From Roseomonas sp. (lineage in GTDB: Bacteria > Pseudomonadota > Alphaproteobacteria > Acetobacterales > Acetobacteraceae): DNA of 64,000 bases. The stretch is from positions 620,001 to 684,000 of the forward strand of contig JAPSLO010000001.1 of NCBI GenBank assembly GCA_031180725.1, written 5' to 3'. Below, in pieces: positions 1-8,833 of this stretch. Under the pieces are notes generated by a model. It did no database searches, was not told where the DNA came from, and saw only the letters and a list, made by a program, of their open reading frames with translations. How positions within the stretch are numbered: the stretch's first letter is position 1; the number at the start of each line of letters is the position of its first letter. A program made the translations under genes and the position numbers.

Positions 1-86
1 GGCGCGGGCTAGAAACGCCGAAGATGCGCAGGCCTGTGAGGGCGAGGGTCCAGCGCGTCCGAGCGATGGTTTGGTTCTGGGAACAC

Positions 87-177
87 TGGCGGATGGGGTG
101 GGATTCGAACCCACGAGACGCTTGTGACGTCTACACACTTTCCAGGCGTGCGCCTTCGACCACTCGGCCACCCATCC
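87..177 (-). tRNA. tRNA-Ser (anticodon GGA), CCA encoded
   Basis: Read on the minus strand, the 5' GGATGGG (171-177) pairs with CCCATCC at 91-97 as a perfect 7-bp acceptor stem. It is followed by discriminator G and an encoded CCA (87-89). The anticodon stem CACGC/GTGTG encloses loop CTGGAAA, giving anticodon GGA (141-143), which reads UCC and UCU. A long variable arm (class II) and the T-loop GGTTCGAATCC typical of serine tRNAs are present. Confidence 0.97.
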
Positions 178-283
178 AGCGCAGGTCGCGGGTTCTAGCC
201 AGCCGGGCGGCGGCGTGCAACCCCGGCTGGACCGCGCTCGGCAGCCAGCGGAAATTGTCGCGGAATCGAATAGGGCCGCCTGG

Positions 284-1363
284 ATGACCAGCTTCTCGGA
301 CTATCTGGATGCCGTTCCCAAGGTGGAATTGCACCTGCACATCGCCGGCGCCATCCGGCCGGAAACCCTAGACGAGTTGGCGGTGATCAATGAATTGCGC
401 CTGCCGCAGCCGGCCGCGGAGCTGTACCGCTTCGGGGACTTCTATGAGTTCCTGGATGCGCTGCGCCTGGCTGCCCTGGCGCTGGCCACCCCGCAGGATT
501 TTCGGCGCGTGGCTTATGAAGGCATTGAGGATTTGCACCGGCACGGCAACGTCCGCCACGCCGAACTCTTCTTCAACCCGCATTACCACATGCCCAGCGG
601 CATCGGGTACCCCGAGATGGTGGACGGGCTGATCGAGGGGCTGGAGGCGGCGGAGCGCGATTTCGGCGTCTCCGCCCTGCTGATCGCCTGCATCGACCGC
701 AGCGTCTGCCTGCCCTCGGAAGCGCTGCAGATGCTGGACTGGATCAGCCAGCACCCGCGGCAGAAGGTAGTGGGTATCGGGCTGGGTGGGGCGGAGCGCG
801 CCGGCCCGCCGCTGCTGTGGGTGGAGGCTTGGCGCCAGGCCGCGCGGCTGGGACTTCGGCGCACTGCCCATCTCTGCGAGGACAACCAGGCGCTGTTCGA
901 GGCACCGCCCGCCCATTTCACCCATTGCCGTGACGCGCTGGGATGCGACCGGCTGGACCACGGCTACAACCTGCTGGCCGATCCCACCGTCACGGCCCGC
1001 GCCGCAGCCGAAGGGGTGCCTTTCACCGTCGCCTGCTGGTCCGGCATGGAATTCAACCGCGTTCCGCGCCGCCAGCGTATCCGTGCCATGAAGGAAGCCG
1101 GGCTGACGCTGGTACCCTGCACCGACGACCCCGCCATCTTCGGCACCAATATGGGACATTGCTGGCGGACGCTGTTCGCCGATCTCGGCTGGGGGCCGGC
1201 GGAGGCCCGACGCTTCAGCCTGGATGGTCTGGCGGCGAGCTGGCTGCCGGAGGCGCAGAAGGCGCGGCTACGCGCCGAGTTCCTGGCCAGCCTGGACGCG
1301 TTGGAAGCCACCCTCGATCCGGCCGACCACAGGCTGGACCTGGCCGTGACGCGCCGCGCCTAG
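284..1363 (+). CDS. Adenosine deaminase-like metal-dependent aminohydrolase
   Basis: A 359-residue TIM-barrel amidohydrolase of the adenosine/adenine deaminase family, expected to deaminate a purine-like substrate using one zinc. The metal ligands His17 and His19 sit in VELHLHIAG. A conserved Asp pair is seen in CTDDPAIFGT near residue 280, and a catalytic-type His in RLDHG near 226. Several signature blocks are altered: the usual HAGE is HLCE (near 195), RIGHG is RLDHG, and the DLAGxE block reads GLGGAE. The catalytic Glu and His are kept but the substrate pocket may differ, so adenosine specificity is not certain. The ATG at 284 is chosen because family homology begins there. The gene diverges from tRNA-Ser and converges on a Bug receptor gene. 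Confidence 0.85.
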   Translation: MTSFSDYLDAVPKVELHLHIAGAIRPETLDELAVINELRLPQPAAELYRFGDFYEFLDALRLAALALATPQDFRRVAYEGIEDLHRHGNVRHAELFFNPHYHMPSGIGYPEMVDGLIEGLEAAERDFGVSALLIACIDRSVCLPSEALQMLDWISQHPRQKVVGIGLGGAERAGPPLLWVEAWRQAARLGLRRTAHLCEDNQALFEAPPAHFTHCRDALGCDRLDHGYNLLADPTVTARAAAEGVPFTVACWSGMEFNRVPRRQRIRAMKEAGLTLVPCTDDPAIFGTNMGHCWRTLFADLGWGPAEARRFSLDGLAASWLPEAQKARLRAEFLASLDALEATLDPADHRLDLAVTRRA

Positions 1364-1372
1364 AGCGGACGT

Positions 1373-1401
1373 GCCCTGGGCCGCGGCAGGCGGCCCAGGG
1401 C
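1373..1401. terminator. Bidirectional hairpin terminator between convergent genes
   Basis: GCCCTGGGCCGC (1373-1384) and its exact complement (1390-1401) form a 12-bp stem with a 5-nt loop. It lies 10 bp after the deaminase stop and 10 bp before the stop of the convergent receptor gene. There is no T-run on either side, so intrinsic termination strength is uncertain. Confidence 0.65.
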
Positions 1402-1411
1402 CGGGATGGCA

Positions 1412-2395
1412 TCAGTCCGCGTATTGCCCCGCGGCCTGGATCAGCGGGCGCCACTTGGCGATGTCCTGCTGCCAGAATTCACGATGTACCTGCGGGCTGG
1501 CGCGTTCCTGCGGAACCGGGGCGGTGCCGAGCTCGGCGAAGCGGCGGCCCAGATTCTCGTCCCGCAGCGCCACCAGCAGGGCGCGGTTCAGCCGCTCCAC
1601 GATCGGCGCCGGCGTGCCGCGCGGGGCATAGAGGCCGTGCCACACGCTCACCTCGAAATTCGGCAGCCCGGCCTCGGCCGCGGTCGGCACATCCGGCAAT
1701 GCCGCGATGCGCTGCGGCGTGGTGGTGGCATAGGCGCGGACGGTGCCGGCGCGGATCTGTTCCGTGGTGTTGGTGGTCTGGTCGCACATCAGGTCCACCG
1801 TGCCGGCCACCATGTCGTTCATCGCCGGGCCGGTGCCGCGATAGGGCACGGTGGTCATCTGCGTCTGCACCGCCGTCATGAACAGCAGGCCGCAGAGATG
1901 GCTGGCCGCGCCGACACCGGCATTGGCCAGGTTCAGCTTGTCCTTCTCCCGCTGCACCAGGGCGACCAGCTCGCGCAGGTTGGTGGCGGGCAGGTCGCGG
2001 CGGCCGATCAAGGTCATCGGCACCTCGGTCACCAGCCCGACCGTCTCGAAGCCGTTCACCGCGTCATAGGCCAGGCGGCGATAGAGCGTCGGCGTGGTGG
2101 CCATGCCGATATGGTGCAGCAGGATGGTGTAGCCATCGGGCCGCGCCTGGGCCACGCGCTGCGCGCCCAGCGTGCCGCCGGCGCCGCCCACATTCTCCAC
2201 CACCACCGCCTGGCCGAGGTCGTTGCCCATCACCTGCGCGACCAGGCGGCCGACAGTGTCCGTCGGGCCGCCGGCGGCGAAGGGGATGATCATGCTGATG
2301 GGGCGGGTGGGGAAGGGCGCCTGCGCGGCGGCGGGCGCCGCGAATCCGATCAACGCGGCCGCGGCCAGGACGGCGCGGCGGGGAAGGCGGAGCAT
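1412..2395 (-). CDS. Bug/TctC family periplasmic solute-binding receptor
   Basis: A 327-residue tripartite tricarboxylate transporter substrate-binding protein. It has an N-terminal signal peptide (MLRLPRRAVLAAAALIGF, cleavage near AAAQA). It then shows the family blocks FPTRPISMIIPFAAGG, a VVVENVGGAGGTLG ligand loop, and PDVPTAAEAGLPNFEV in the second lobe. Such receptors bind carboxylates in the periplasm and deliver them to a TctAB permease or to a sensor. The ATG at 2395 is preceded by GGAGGAAA (2401-2408), which fixes the start. No permease gene is adjacent, so it is an orphan receptor. Its ligand cannot be read from the sequence. Confidence 0.93.
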   Translation of the reverse strand: MLRLPRRAVLAAAALIGFAAPAAAQAPFPTRPISMIIPFAAGGPTDTVGRLVAQVMGNDLGQAVVVENVGGAGGTLGAQRVAQARPDGYTILLHHIGMATTPTLYRRLAYDAVNGFETVGLVTEVPMTLIGRRDLPATNLRELVALVQREKDKLNLANAGVGAASHLCGLLFMTAVQTQMTTVPYRGTGPAMNDMVAGTVDLMCDQTTNTTEQIRAGTVRAYATTTPQRIAALPDVPTAAEAGLPNFEVSVWHGLYAPRGTPAPIVERLNRALLVALRDENLGRRFAELGTAPVPQERASPQVHREFWQQDIAKWRPLIQAAGQYAD

Positions 2396-2486
2396 CCTGT
2401 TTCCTCCGTTAAGAGTTCGATCAGGACTGAGAAGGGCCGCCATCGCCGCGCGTCAAGTGCCATTCGTTCCGGGACTGAGCCGGAAG

Positions 2487-2504
2487 GGCCGCCGGAGGGC
2501 GGCC
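2487..2504 (-). terminator. Possible terminator after lepA
   Basis: GGCCGCC and GGCGGCC form a 7-bp stem with a 4-nt loop, 19 bp downstream of the lepA stop on the minus strand. No T-run follows, so this is a weak candidate. Confidence 0.35.
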
Positions 2505-2522
2505 GCGTCCTGCCGGCGTGGT

Positions 2523-4328
2523 TCAGGCGTCCATCTTCAGCGCGGCGATGAAGGCGCTCTGCGGGATCTCCACCTTGCCGAACTGCCGCATGCGCTTCTT
2601 GCCTTCCTTCTGCTTCTCCAGAAGCTTGCGCTTGCGGGTGATGTCACCGCCGTAGCACTTGGCGGTGACGTCCTTCGACAAGGCGCTGATCGTCTCGCGC
2701 GCGATCACGCGGCCGCCGATCGCGGCCTGAATCGGAATCTTGAAGAGCTGGCGGGGGATCAGCTCCTTCAACTTCTCGCAGATCGCGCGGCCGCGGCGCT
2801 CGGCGGCGGAGCGGTGGGCCATGAAGCTCAGGGCGTCCACCGGCTCGTTGTTCACCAGGATGGAGATCTTGACCAGATCGCCCTCCTCGTAGCCGTCCTG
2901 CTGGTAGTCGAAGCTGGCATAGCCGCGGGAGACGGATTTCAGCCGGTCGTAGAAGTCGAAGACAACCTCGTTCAGCGGCAGGCGATAGACCGCCATGGCG
3001 CGGTTGCCGACATAGGTGAGTTCCACCTGCCGGCCGCGGCGTTCGTTGCACAGCGTCAGCACCGGGCCGAGATAGTCGTCCGGCACCATGATGGTCGCCT
3101 TGATCCAGGGCTCCTGAATGCTCTCGACCACGCTGCCATCCGGCATGTCCGCCGGGTTGTGCAGGTCCAGCTCCTCGCCATTCGTCTTCCGCAGCTTGTA
3201 GACGACGGAGGGCGCGGTCGCGATCAGGTCGAGGTCGAACTCGCGCGACAGCCGCTCCTGGATGATCTCGAGGTGCAGCAGGCCGAGGAAGCCGCAGCGA
3301 TAGCCGAAGCCGAGCGCGGCGGAAGTCTCCGCCTCGTAGTGGAAGCTGGCGTCGTTCAGGCGCAGCTTGGCCAGGCTTTCGCGCAGCTTCTCGAAGTCGT
3401 CGGCATCCACGGGGTAGAGGCCGCACCAGACGACGGGAATGGAGGGCTTGAAGCCCGGCAGGGGCTCGGCCGCGGGGTTGCGGTCGTCGGTGATGGTGTC
3501 GCCGACATTGGTATCCGCCACGGTTTTGATCGCCGCGGTGACGAAGCCCATCTCGCCAGGTGAGAGGCGGTCCACCGGCACCATCTTCGGCGTGAAGACG
3601 CCGACCTGCTCGATGGTGTGGACCGAGCCGTTCGACATCATGCGGATGCGCTGGCCCTTGCGCAGTTCCCCATCCTTCACGCGCACCAGGACGACGACGC
3701 CGAGATAGGCGTCGTACCAGCTATCGACCAGCAGCGCCTTGGTGGTGGCGTTCACATCGCCCTTGGGCGCGGGCAGGCGGGTGACGATGGCTTCAAGCAC
3801 GCCTTCGATGTTCAGCCCGGTCTTGGCGCTGATCATCACGGCATCCGACGCATCGAGGCCGATCACGTCCTCGATCTGCTGCTTCACCCGGTCGGGCTCG
3901 GCGGCGGGCAGGTCGATCTTGTTCAGGACCGGCACGATCTCGTGGTTGGCGTCGATCGCCTGGTAGACATTGGCCAGCGTCTGCGCCTCGACCCCCTGGG
4001 AGGCGTCCACCACCAGCAGGCTGCCCTCGCAGGCGGCCAGGCTGCGGGAAACCTCGTAGGCGAAGTCCACATGGCCGGGCGTGTCCATGAGGTTCAGCGT
4101 GTAGGTGTGGCCGTCCTTGGCCTGGTAGTTCAGCCGGACGGTCTGCGCCTTGATGGTGATGCCGCGCTCACGTTCCAGCTCCATGTTGTCCAGGAGCTGC
4201 TCTTTCATTTCCCGCGCCGTGACGGCGCCGGTCATCTGGATCAACCGATCGGCGAGGGTGGACTTGCCGTGGTCGATATGCGCGATGATCGAGAAGTTGC
4301 GGATGCGGTCGAGGGGTACGTCGGTCAT
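2523..4328 (-). CDS. lepA: Elongation factor 4 (LepA), ribosome back-translocase GTPase
   Basis: A 601-residue translational GTPase that binds 70S ribosomes and remobilises stalled ones under stress. The G1 P-loop AHIDHGKST lies at residues 16-24, G3 DTPGHVDF at 82-89 and G4 NKID near 136. EF-G-like domains II, III and V follow. The LepA-specific C-terminal domain has [22 protein letters not shown] (residues near 555-580) and the family ending. The length matches the family (about 600). The start at 4328 ([21 protein letters not shown]) is the normal LepA N-terminus; an in-frame extension exists but has no homology. The gene stands alone, downstream of an MFS gene. Confidence 0.98.
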   Translation of the reverse strand: MTDVPLDRIRNFSIIAHIDHGKSTLADRLIQMTGAVTAREMKEQLLDNMELERERGITIKAQTVRLNYQAKDGHTYTLNLMDTPGHVDFAYEVSRSLAACEGSLLVVDASQGVEAQTLANVYQAIDANHEIVPVLNKIDLPAAEPDRVKQQIEDVIGLDASDAVMISAKTGLNIEGVLEAIVTRLPAPKGDVNATTKALLVDSWYDAYLGVVVLVRVKDGELRKGQRIRMMSNGSVHTIEQVGVFTPKMVPVDRLSPGEMGFVTAAIKTVADTNVGDTITDDRNPAAEPLPGFKPSIPVVWCGLYPVDADDFEKLRESLAKLRLNDASFHYEAETSAALGFGYRCGFLGLLHLEIIQERLSREFDLDLIATAPSVVYKLRKTNGEELDLHNPADMPDGSVVESIQEPWIKATIMVPDDYLGPVLTLCNERRGRQVELTYVGNRAMAVYRLPLNEVVFDFYDRLKSVSRGYASFDYQQDGYEEGDLVKISILVNNEPVDALSFMAHRSAAERRGRAICEKLKELIPRQLFKIPIQAAIGGRVIARETISALSKDVTAKCYGGDITRKRKLLEKQKEGKKRMRQFGKVEIPQSAFIAALKMDA

Positions 4329-4425
4329 GCTGCGCCTGCGTATTCCCGCCCCACATAGGGGTTGTGCGGCATAGTGGAAAGCACTGTGTGGGCCGCCCGG
4401 GCGCGGGCGCCTGGTTCGCCGCAGC

Positions 4426-5631
4426 TCAGGGCTTGGCCGCCGCCCGAGATCGCTCGGCCAGGATTGGCCGCAGGCGCCACATCGCCCAGGCGCCAAGCAA
4501 CGGCCCCGGCGCCAGCACCGCGAAGGCCCAGTCCCAGCCCAGCCAGGTCACCGCCGCCGGCACCAGCCCGATGGTGACCGCGGTGAGAAGAAAGCCCAGG
4601 GAGGTCTGCACCGTCAGCATCGTGCCCACGTAATCCGGGGGCGAGAGGGTGACGACGCAGGCGCTGAACTGGGCCGAATCCGCCACGACGGCGAAGCCCC
4701 AGACCAGCGCCACCGCGACCGCCAACCAGGGCGCCACTTGCGCCGCGGGCCCCACCACCAGGGCGCAACATCCTGAAACCAGCAGGCAGAGTGCCGCCAC
4801 GCTGGCCCGCCCCCAGCGATCCGCGGCCAGTCCCGCAAGCACGCAGCCGAGGGCGCCCGCGGCCAGCACGGCGAAGGTGAAGGGGCCTGCCGCCCCGCCG
4901 CCCAGCAGTTGCGCCAGGAACAGCCCCACCCAGGCCCAGGCGGCGTAGAGCTCCCACATATGCCCGAGATACCCGAAATTCGCGAGGCGCAGCCCCTTGT
5001 TCCGCCAGGCTTCCAGCGCCTGGGCGGGCCGGAAGGGCGGCCGCGCGCCGAGCAGCGGGCCGGGCCGGAAGGCCAGGATCAGCAGCCCGCCGGCGGCGGC
5101 CAGCAGCCCCGCCCCCAGATAGGCGCTGCGCCAGCCAATGCCGCCCGGCAGGGCAGGGGCCAGATGCGGCAGGGCGGAACCGAGCGTCACCGCCCCCACC
5201 AGCAGGCCGATCAGCAGGCCGAGATCACCCTGCTGCCGCCCTCTGGCCCAGCTTGCGGCCAGCTTCATCCCCACAGGGTAGACGCCGGCCATGGCCGCCC
5301 CGGCCACGAACCGCAGGGCCAATGCAGCCCCACCGAGGGGCGGCACCAGAAGCTGGGCGAGGGAGGCCGCTGCCGCCAGCAGCGCGCAGCAGAGAAACAG
5401 AAGCCGCGGATCCCGCCGGTCGGCCAGGGACAGCAGGGCCGAGGCGAGCGTGCCCGCCACGAAGCCGAGCTGCACCGCCATGGTCAGCCCCGCCGCGCTG
5501 GCCCGTGTGGCCAACCCCGCCGCTACCAGGTCCGGCACCGCTGCGGTGCCCGCGAACCACACCGACAGCGTCAGCACCACCGCCAAGCACAGCACCGCAA
5601 TATGCCTGATCCTGCCTTCGCCCGCCGCCAT
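4426..5631 (-). CDS. MFS transporter
   Basis: A 401-residue integral membrane protein with about 12 hydrophobic segments and very high Ala/Leu/Gly content, as in the major facilitator superfamily. The N-terminus reads [19 protein letters not shown] and the first helix follows at once. Short Arg-rich cytoplasmic loops occur at the 2-3 and 8-9 positions ([19 protein letters not shown]), the usual MFS A-type motif sites. The substrate cannot be inferred. It is divergent from the VOC gene at 5777, and the 145-bp gap between them holds a palindromic operator. Confidence 0.85.
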   Translation of the reverse strand: MAAGEGRIRHIAVLCLAVVLTLSVWFAGTAAVPDLVAAGLATRASAAGLTMAVQLGFVAGTLASALLSLADRRDPRLLFLCCALLAAAASLAQLLVPPLGGAALALRFVAGAAMAGVYPVGMKLAASWARGRQQGDLGLLIGLLVGAVTLGSALPHLAPALPGGIGWRSAYLGAGLLAAAGGLLILAFRPGPLLGARPPFRPAQALEAWRNKGLRLANFGYLGHMWELYAAWAWVGLFLAQLLGGGAAGPFTFAVLAAGALGCVLAGLAADRWGRASVAALCLLVSGCCALVVGPAAQVAPWLAVAVALVWGFAVVADSAQFSACVVTLSPPDYVGTMLTVQTSLGFLLTAVTIGLVPAAVTWLGWDWAFAVLAPGPLLGAWAMWRLRPILAERSRAAAKP

Positions 5632-5713
5632 GCGCCGCTGTCTTTCACCGCTTCCCCGCGCCAGTCTGGACCGGATCGATGGCGGCGTCAGGCGCCTGTC
5701 ATCGGCTTGTCGC

Positions 5714-5741
5714 TTGACGGCGCCGCGCGCGCCAGGATACT
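5714..5741 (+). promoter_or_regulatory. Sigma-70-type promoter of the VOC gene
   Basis: TTGACG (5714-5719) and GATACT (5736-5741) are spaced by 16 bp, a good match to -35 and -10 hexamers in this high-GC DNA. The -10 overlaps the left end of the palindrome at 5738-5759. Confidence 0.5.
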
Positions 5742-5759
5742 AAACCATATAGTTAAGTA
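5738..5759. promoter_or_regulatory. AT-rich palindromic operator upstream of the VOC gene
   Basis: The left arm TACTAAACCAT and right arm ATAGTTAAGTA are complementary at 8 of 11 positions, giving a 22-bp imperfect palindrome in otherwise GC-rich DNA. It begins inside the putative -10 and extends over the likely transcription start, as for a repressor that blocks RNA polymerase. Similar AAC-ATAT-GTT palindromes precede alphaproteobacterial genes controlled by ArsR-type regulators, but no such regulator gene is in the window (inference). Confidence 0.55.
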
Positions 5760-5776
5760 TTCTTCGGGAGAGCGCG

Positions 5777-6184
5777 ATGTCCATCCGACCCTACCTGTTC
5801 TTCGAGGGCCGCTGCGAGGAGGCGCTGAATTTCTACCGCGAAGCGCTGGGGGCTGAACTCGTGATGCTGATGCGCTTCAAGGACAGCCCCGAGCCCGCGC
5901 CCGGCGCGGAAGACAAGGCCGAGAAGGTGATGCATGCGGCCTTCAGGGTGGCGGGGACGGAGGTGCTGGCTTCCGACGGCCATTGCCTCGGACAGCAGAA
6001 CTTCAATGGCTTCGCCCTTGCGCTGACGCTGCCCGACCCGGCCGCGGTGGACATGGCCTTTGCCGCCCTTTCCGCGGGCGGCGAGGTGCGCATGCCGCCG
6101 ACCAGGACCTTCTTCTCGCCGAGCTTCGGCGTGGTGTCCGACCGCTTCGGCGTGTCGTGGATGCTGATGGCGCAGCCGAGCTGA
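5777..6184 (+). CDS. VOC-fold (PhnB/YjdN-like glyoxalase superfamily) protein
   Basis: A 135-residue vicinal-oxygen-chelate protein with the PhnB-like opening MSIRPYLFFEGRCEEALNFY, the block AEKVMHAAFRVAGTEVLASDG and the ending FGVVSDRFGVSWMLM. PhnB-type members are dimers of unknown enzymatic role and often lack the full set of metal ligands; despite the name they are not needed for phosphonate breakdown. A Shine-Dalgarno-like GGGAG at 5767-5771 supports the ATG at 5777. The gene is alone, under the promoter and palindrome described at 5714-5759, which suggests single-gene repression. Confidence 0.88.
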   Translation: MSIRPYLFFEGRCEEALNFYREALGAELVMLMRFKDSPEPAPGAEDKAEKVMHAAFRVAGTEVLASDGHCLGQQNFNGFALALTLPDPAAVDMAFAALSAGGEVRMPPTRTFFSPSFGVVSDRFGVSWMLMAQPS

Positions 6185-6224
6185 GATGGCATCCGGGGGG
6201 CCTTACCCGGCCCCCCGCCCCGCC

Positions 6225-8687
6225 TCATCCACGCAAGGTGGCGCCCGTCGCCTTGCCGACGGCGGCGACGATCTTCTGGGCCACGGCCTCGATCTCGGCA
6301 TCCGTCAGCGTCCGCTCCCGCGGCTGCAGCGTCACCTGGATGGCCAGGCTCACCTTGCCTTCAGGCAGCTTGTCGCCGGCATAGCGATCGAACAGCACGA
6401 CATCGGCGATCAGTGCCTTCTCGGCGCCGCGCGCGGCGCGCAGTAGCGCCTCGGCCGAGGTGGCAGCATCCGCAAGGAAGGCGAAGTCGCGACGCACCGG
6501 CTGGAAGGTCGGCAGGTCGGGCACGCCCTTCTTGCGCTTCTTCGGCTCCGGAATTGCATCGAGGAACACCTCGAACCCCACCGCGGCGCCGGGAATGTCG
6601 AGCGCGGCACGGATCTTCGGATGCAACTCGCCGAAGGTAGCCAGCACCACCTTCGGCCCCTGGCGCAGCACGCCGGAACGGCCGGGATGGTAGAAGCGCG
6701 GCGCATCCGCGGTGACTTGCACGGCCGCCATCGGCACGCCGAGCGCGGCCAGCACCGCCAGCGCGTCGCCCTTGGCATCCAGCCAGTCCACCGCGCGCGC
6801 CGGTGCGGCCCAGTTCGGCGCCGTCAGCCCGGCGCGGACACCCGCCGCCACAGCCAATTGCGCATCGGCGCGATAGGCGCCGCCGATCTCGGCCAGCGCC
6901 ACATCACCGAAGCCGCGCGCCGCGTTGCGGGCGGCGGCCATGGCGAGAGAGGCCACCGGCGTCGGGCGCATCTGGTCGAGGTCGCTGGCAATCGGGTTCT
7001 CCAGCCTCAGCACATCCGGCGTCTCGCCGAACAGCGCGGCGGTTTCCCGCGCCAGGAAGCCGTAGGTGACGCAGTCCTGCATCCCGCGCGACGCCAGCAC
7101 GCGGCGCGCCAGTGCGGCGCGCGCCTGCTTCGGCGTCAGCGCCGGGCGCGGCAGGGCGGAAGCCAGCGGCAGCGAGACGGAGGGCACCGCGTCCAGCCCG
7201 CCAAGGCGCAGCACTTCCTCCACCAGGTCGCATTCCGGCTCGATCTCCGCGCAGCCCTCGGCAGCCTTGCGGGCGCGATCGGCGGGCAGGGAGACGTCCT
7301 GCGCGAGCGCGCCATGGCCCGCGATGTCGTTGCGCCAGGGCGGGACGGAGACGGTGATGCTGGCCGCGTCGCGCGAGACGGTGCTGAAGCCCAGCGCGGT
7401 GAGGCGGCGCTCCGCCTCCTCCGCCGGCAGCTCGAGCCCGCCGAGTTCCCGGATGCGCGCGAAGCGCAGCGTCGCCTGGCGCCGCCATTTCGGCTCAGCC
7501 CCGGCTTCGGAGACTTCGGACGCCTCGCCGCCGCAGAGTTCCATGATCATCTGCGTTGCGGCCTCCAGCGCTTTCGGCAGCAGCGCCTGGTCGATGCCGC
7601 GCTCGAAGCGCTGGCGCGCATCGGTGCGCACATCGTGCCGGCGACCGGAAAGTGCGATGCGCACGGGATCGAAAAGCGCGCATTCGATGAAGCACTCGGT
7701 CGTGGCCTCGTCGCAGCCCGAATGCTCGCCGCCGATGACACCGCCTAGTGCTTCCGGGCCGTTGGCATCGGCGATGACGCCGTCTTCCTCGGTCAGCGCA
7801 TAGGTCTTGCCGTTGAGTGCCAGCAGTTCCTCGCCGGGCCGCGCCATGCGCATGGACAGCGTTGTACCCGCCACCTTCTTCACATCGAAGACATGCAGGG
7901 GGCGGCCATAGGCGTAGGTGAAGTAGTTGGTGACATCCACCAGCGCATTGATCGGGCGCAGCCCGATGGCGGTCAGACGATCCTGCAGCCATTTCGGGCT
8001 CGGGCCGTTCTTCACGCCGCGGACGGCGCGGCCGAGCACCCAGATGCAGGCGCGGCTGTCCTCGATGCGCCATTGCAGCGGCGCGGGATAGGTCGCCGCC
8101 ACCGGCGCGACATCCCAAGGCTTCAACGTGCCGAGGCCCGCCGCCGCCAGGTCGCGCGCAATGCCGCGGACGCTCAGCGCATCGCCGCGGTTCGGCGTGA
8201 CCTTGATCTCGATGATCGGGTCGTCCAGCCCGGCATAGTCCACATAGCGCGTGCCGACCGGGGCATCCGCCGGCAGGTCCACAATGCCCGAATGGTCGTC
8301 GCCCAGCCCCATCTCTCGCGCGGAGAGCATCATGGCCTCGGACTTCACGCCGCGGATCTCGCCGACCTTCAGCGTGATACCGGTGCCGGGGATGAAGGCG
8401 CCGGGCAGGGCGGCAACGCCCACCATGCCGGTGCGCGCATTCGGCGCGCCGCAGACCACGGAGTATTCGCGGCCGTCGCCGAGATCGACGCGCAGCGCCC
8501 GCAGCCGGTCGGCATTCGGGTGCTGCACCGCCTCGATCACGCGGGCGATGCGGAAGGAGGCAAGGGCCGCGCCGCGATCCTCCACGCCTTCCACCTCGAT
8601 GCCGATGGCGGAGAGGGTGGTGGTGATGCGGTCGAGCGAGGCGTCGGTGTCGAGATGCTCGCGCAGCCAGGACAGGGTGAACTTCAT
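6225..8687 (-). CDS. pheT: Phenylalanine-tRNA ligase beta subunit
   Basis: An 820-residue beta subunit of the heterotetrameric phenylalanyl-tRNA synthetase, which charges tRNA-Phe in the cytoplasm. Visible domains in order are: the N-terminal MKFTLSWLREHLDT block; the tRNA-binding EMAP-like domain (residues about 40-150, VIEAVQHPNADRLRALRVDLG and VVCGAPNARTG); the B3/B4 editing region with GVKSEAMMLSAREMGLGDDHSGI upstream; B5; and the C-terminal ferredoxin-like anticodon-binding domain (from about 727, FQPVRRDFAFLADAATSAE). The length is normal. It lies 146 bp downstream of pheS in the same direction; that gap shows no gene. Confidence 0.98.
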   Translation of the reverse strand: MKFTLSWLREHLDTDASLDRITTTLSAIGIEVEGVEDRGAALASFRIARVIEAVQHPNADRLRALRVDLGDGREYSVVCGAPNARTGMVGVAALPGAFIPGTGITLKVGEIRGVKSEAMMLSAREMGLGDDHSGIVDLPADAPVGTRYVDYAGLDDPIIEIKVTPNRGDALSVRGIARDLAAAGLGTLKPWDVAPVAATYPAPLQWRIEDSRACIWVLGRAVRGVKNGPSPKWLQDRLTAIGLRPINALVDVTNYFTYAYGRPLHVFDVKKVAGTTLSMRMARPGEELLALNGKTYALTEEDGVIADANGPEALGGVIGGEHSGCDEATTECFIECALFDPVRIALSGRRHDVRTDARQRFERGIDQALLPKALEAATQMIMELCGGEASEVSEAGAEPKWRRQATLRFARIRELGGLELPAEEAERRLTALGFSTVSRDAASITVSVPPWRNDIAGHGALAQDVSLPADRARKAAEGCAEIEPECDLVEEVLRLGGLDAVPSVSLPLASALPRPALTPKQARAALARRVLASRGMQDCVTYGFLARETAALFGETPDVLRLENPIASDLDQMRPTPVASLAMAAARNAARGFGDVALAEIGGAYRADAQLAVAAGVRAGLTAPNWAAPARAVDWLDAKGDALAVLAALGVPMAAVQVTADAPRFYHPGRSGVLRQGPKVVLATFGELHPKIRAALDIPGAAVGFEVFLDAIPEPKKRKKGVPDLPTFQPVRRDFAFLADAATSAEALLRAARGAEKALIADVVLFDRYAGDKLPEGKVSLAIQVTLQPRERTLTDAEIEAVAQKIVAAVGKATGATLRG

Positions 8688-8833
8688 CTTTCTATGCCCT
8701 CAGACGCCGGGCGGCCGCATCCGCGGCCTTGGCTTCGCCGCGCCACGGGCGCGCGAGCGGGGAGCTCAGGTGGACGGCGGCCGCCTTGTAGCCGCACCCT
8801 CGAAGGCCGGCGCCGGTGATTGCCTGGATCATC

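Noticed and set aside
1-86. Possible gene end or promoter before tRNA-Ser
   Set aside because: Too short to show a feature; nothing recognisable.
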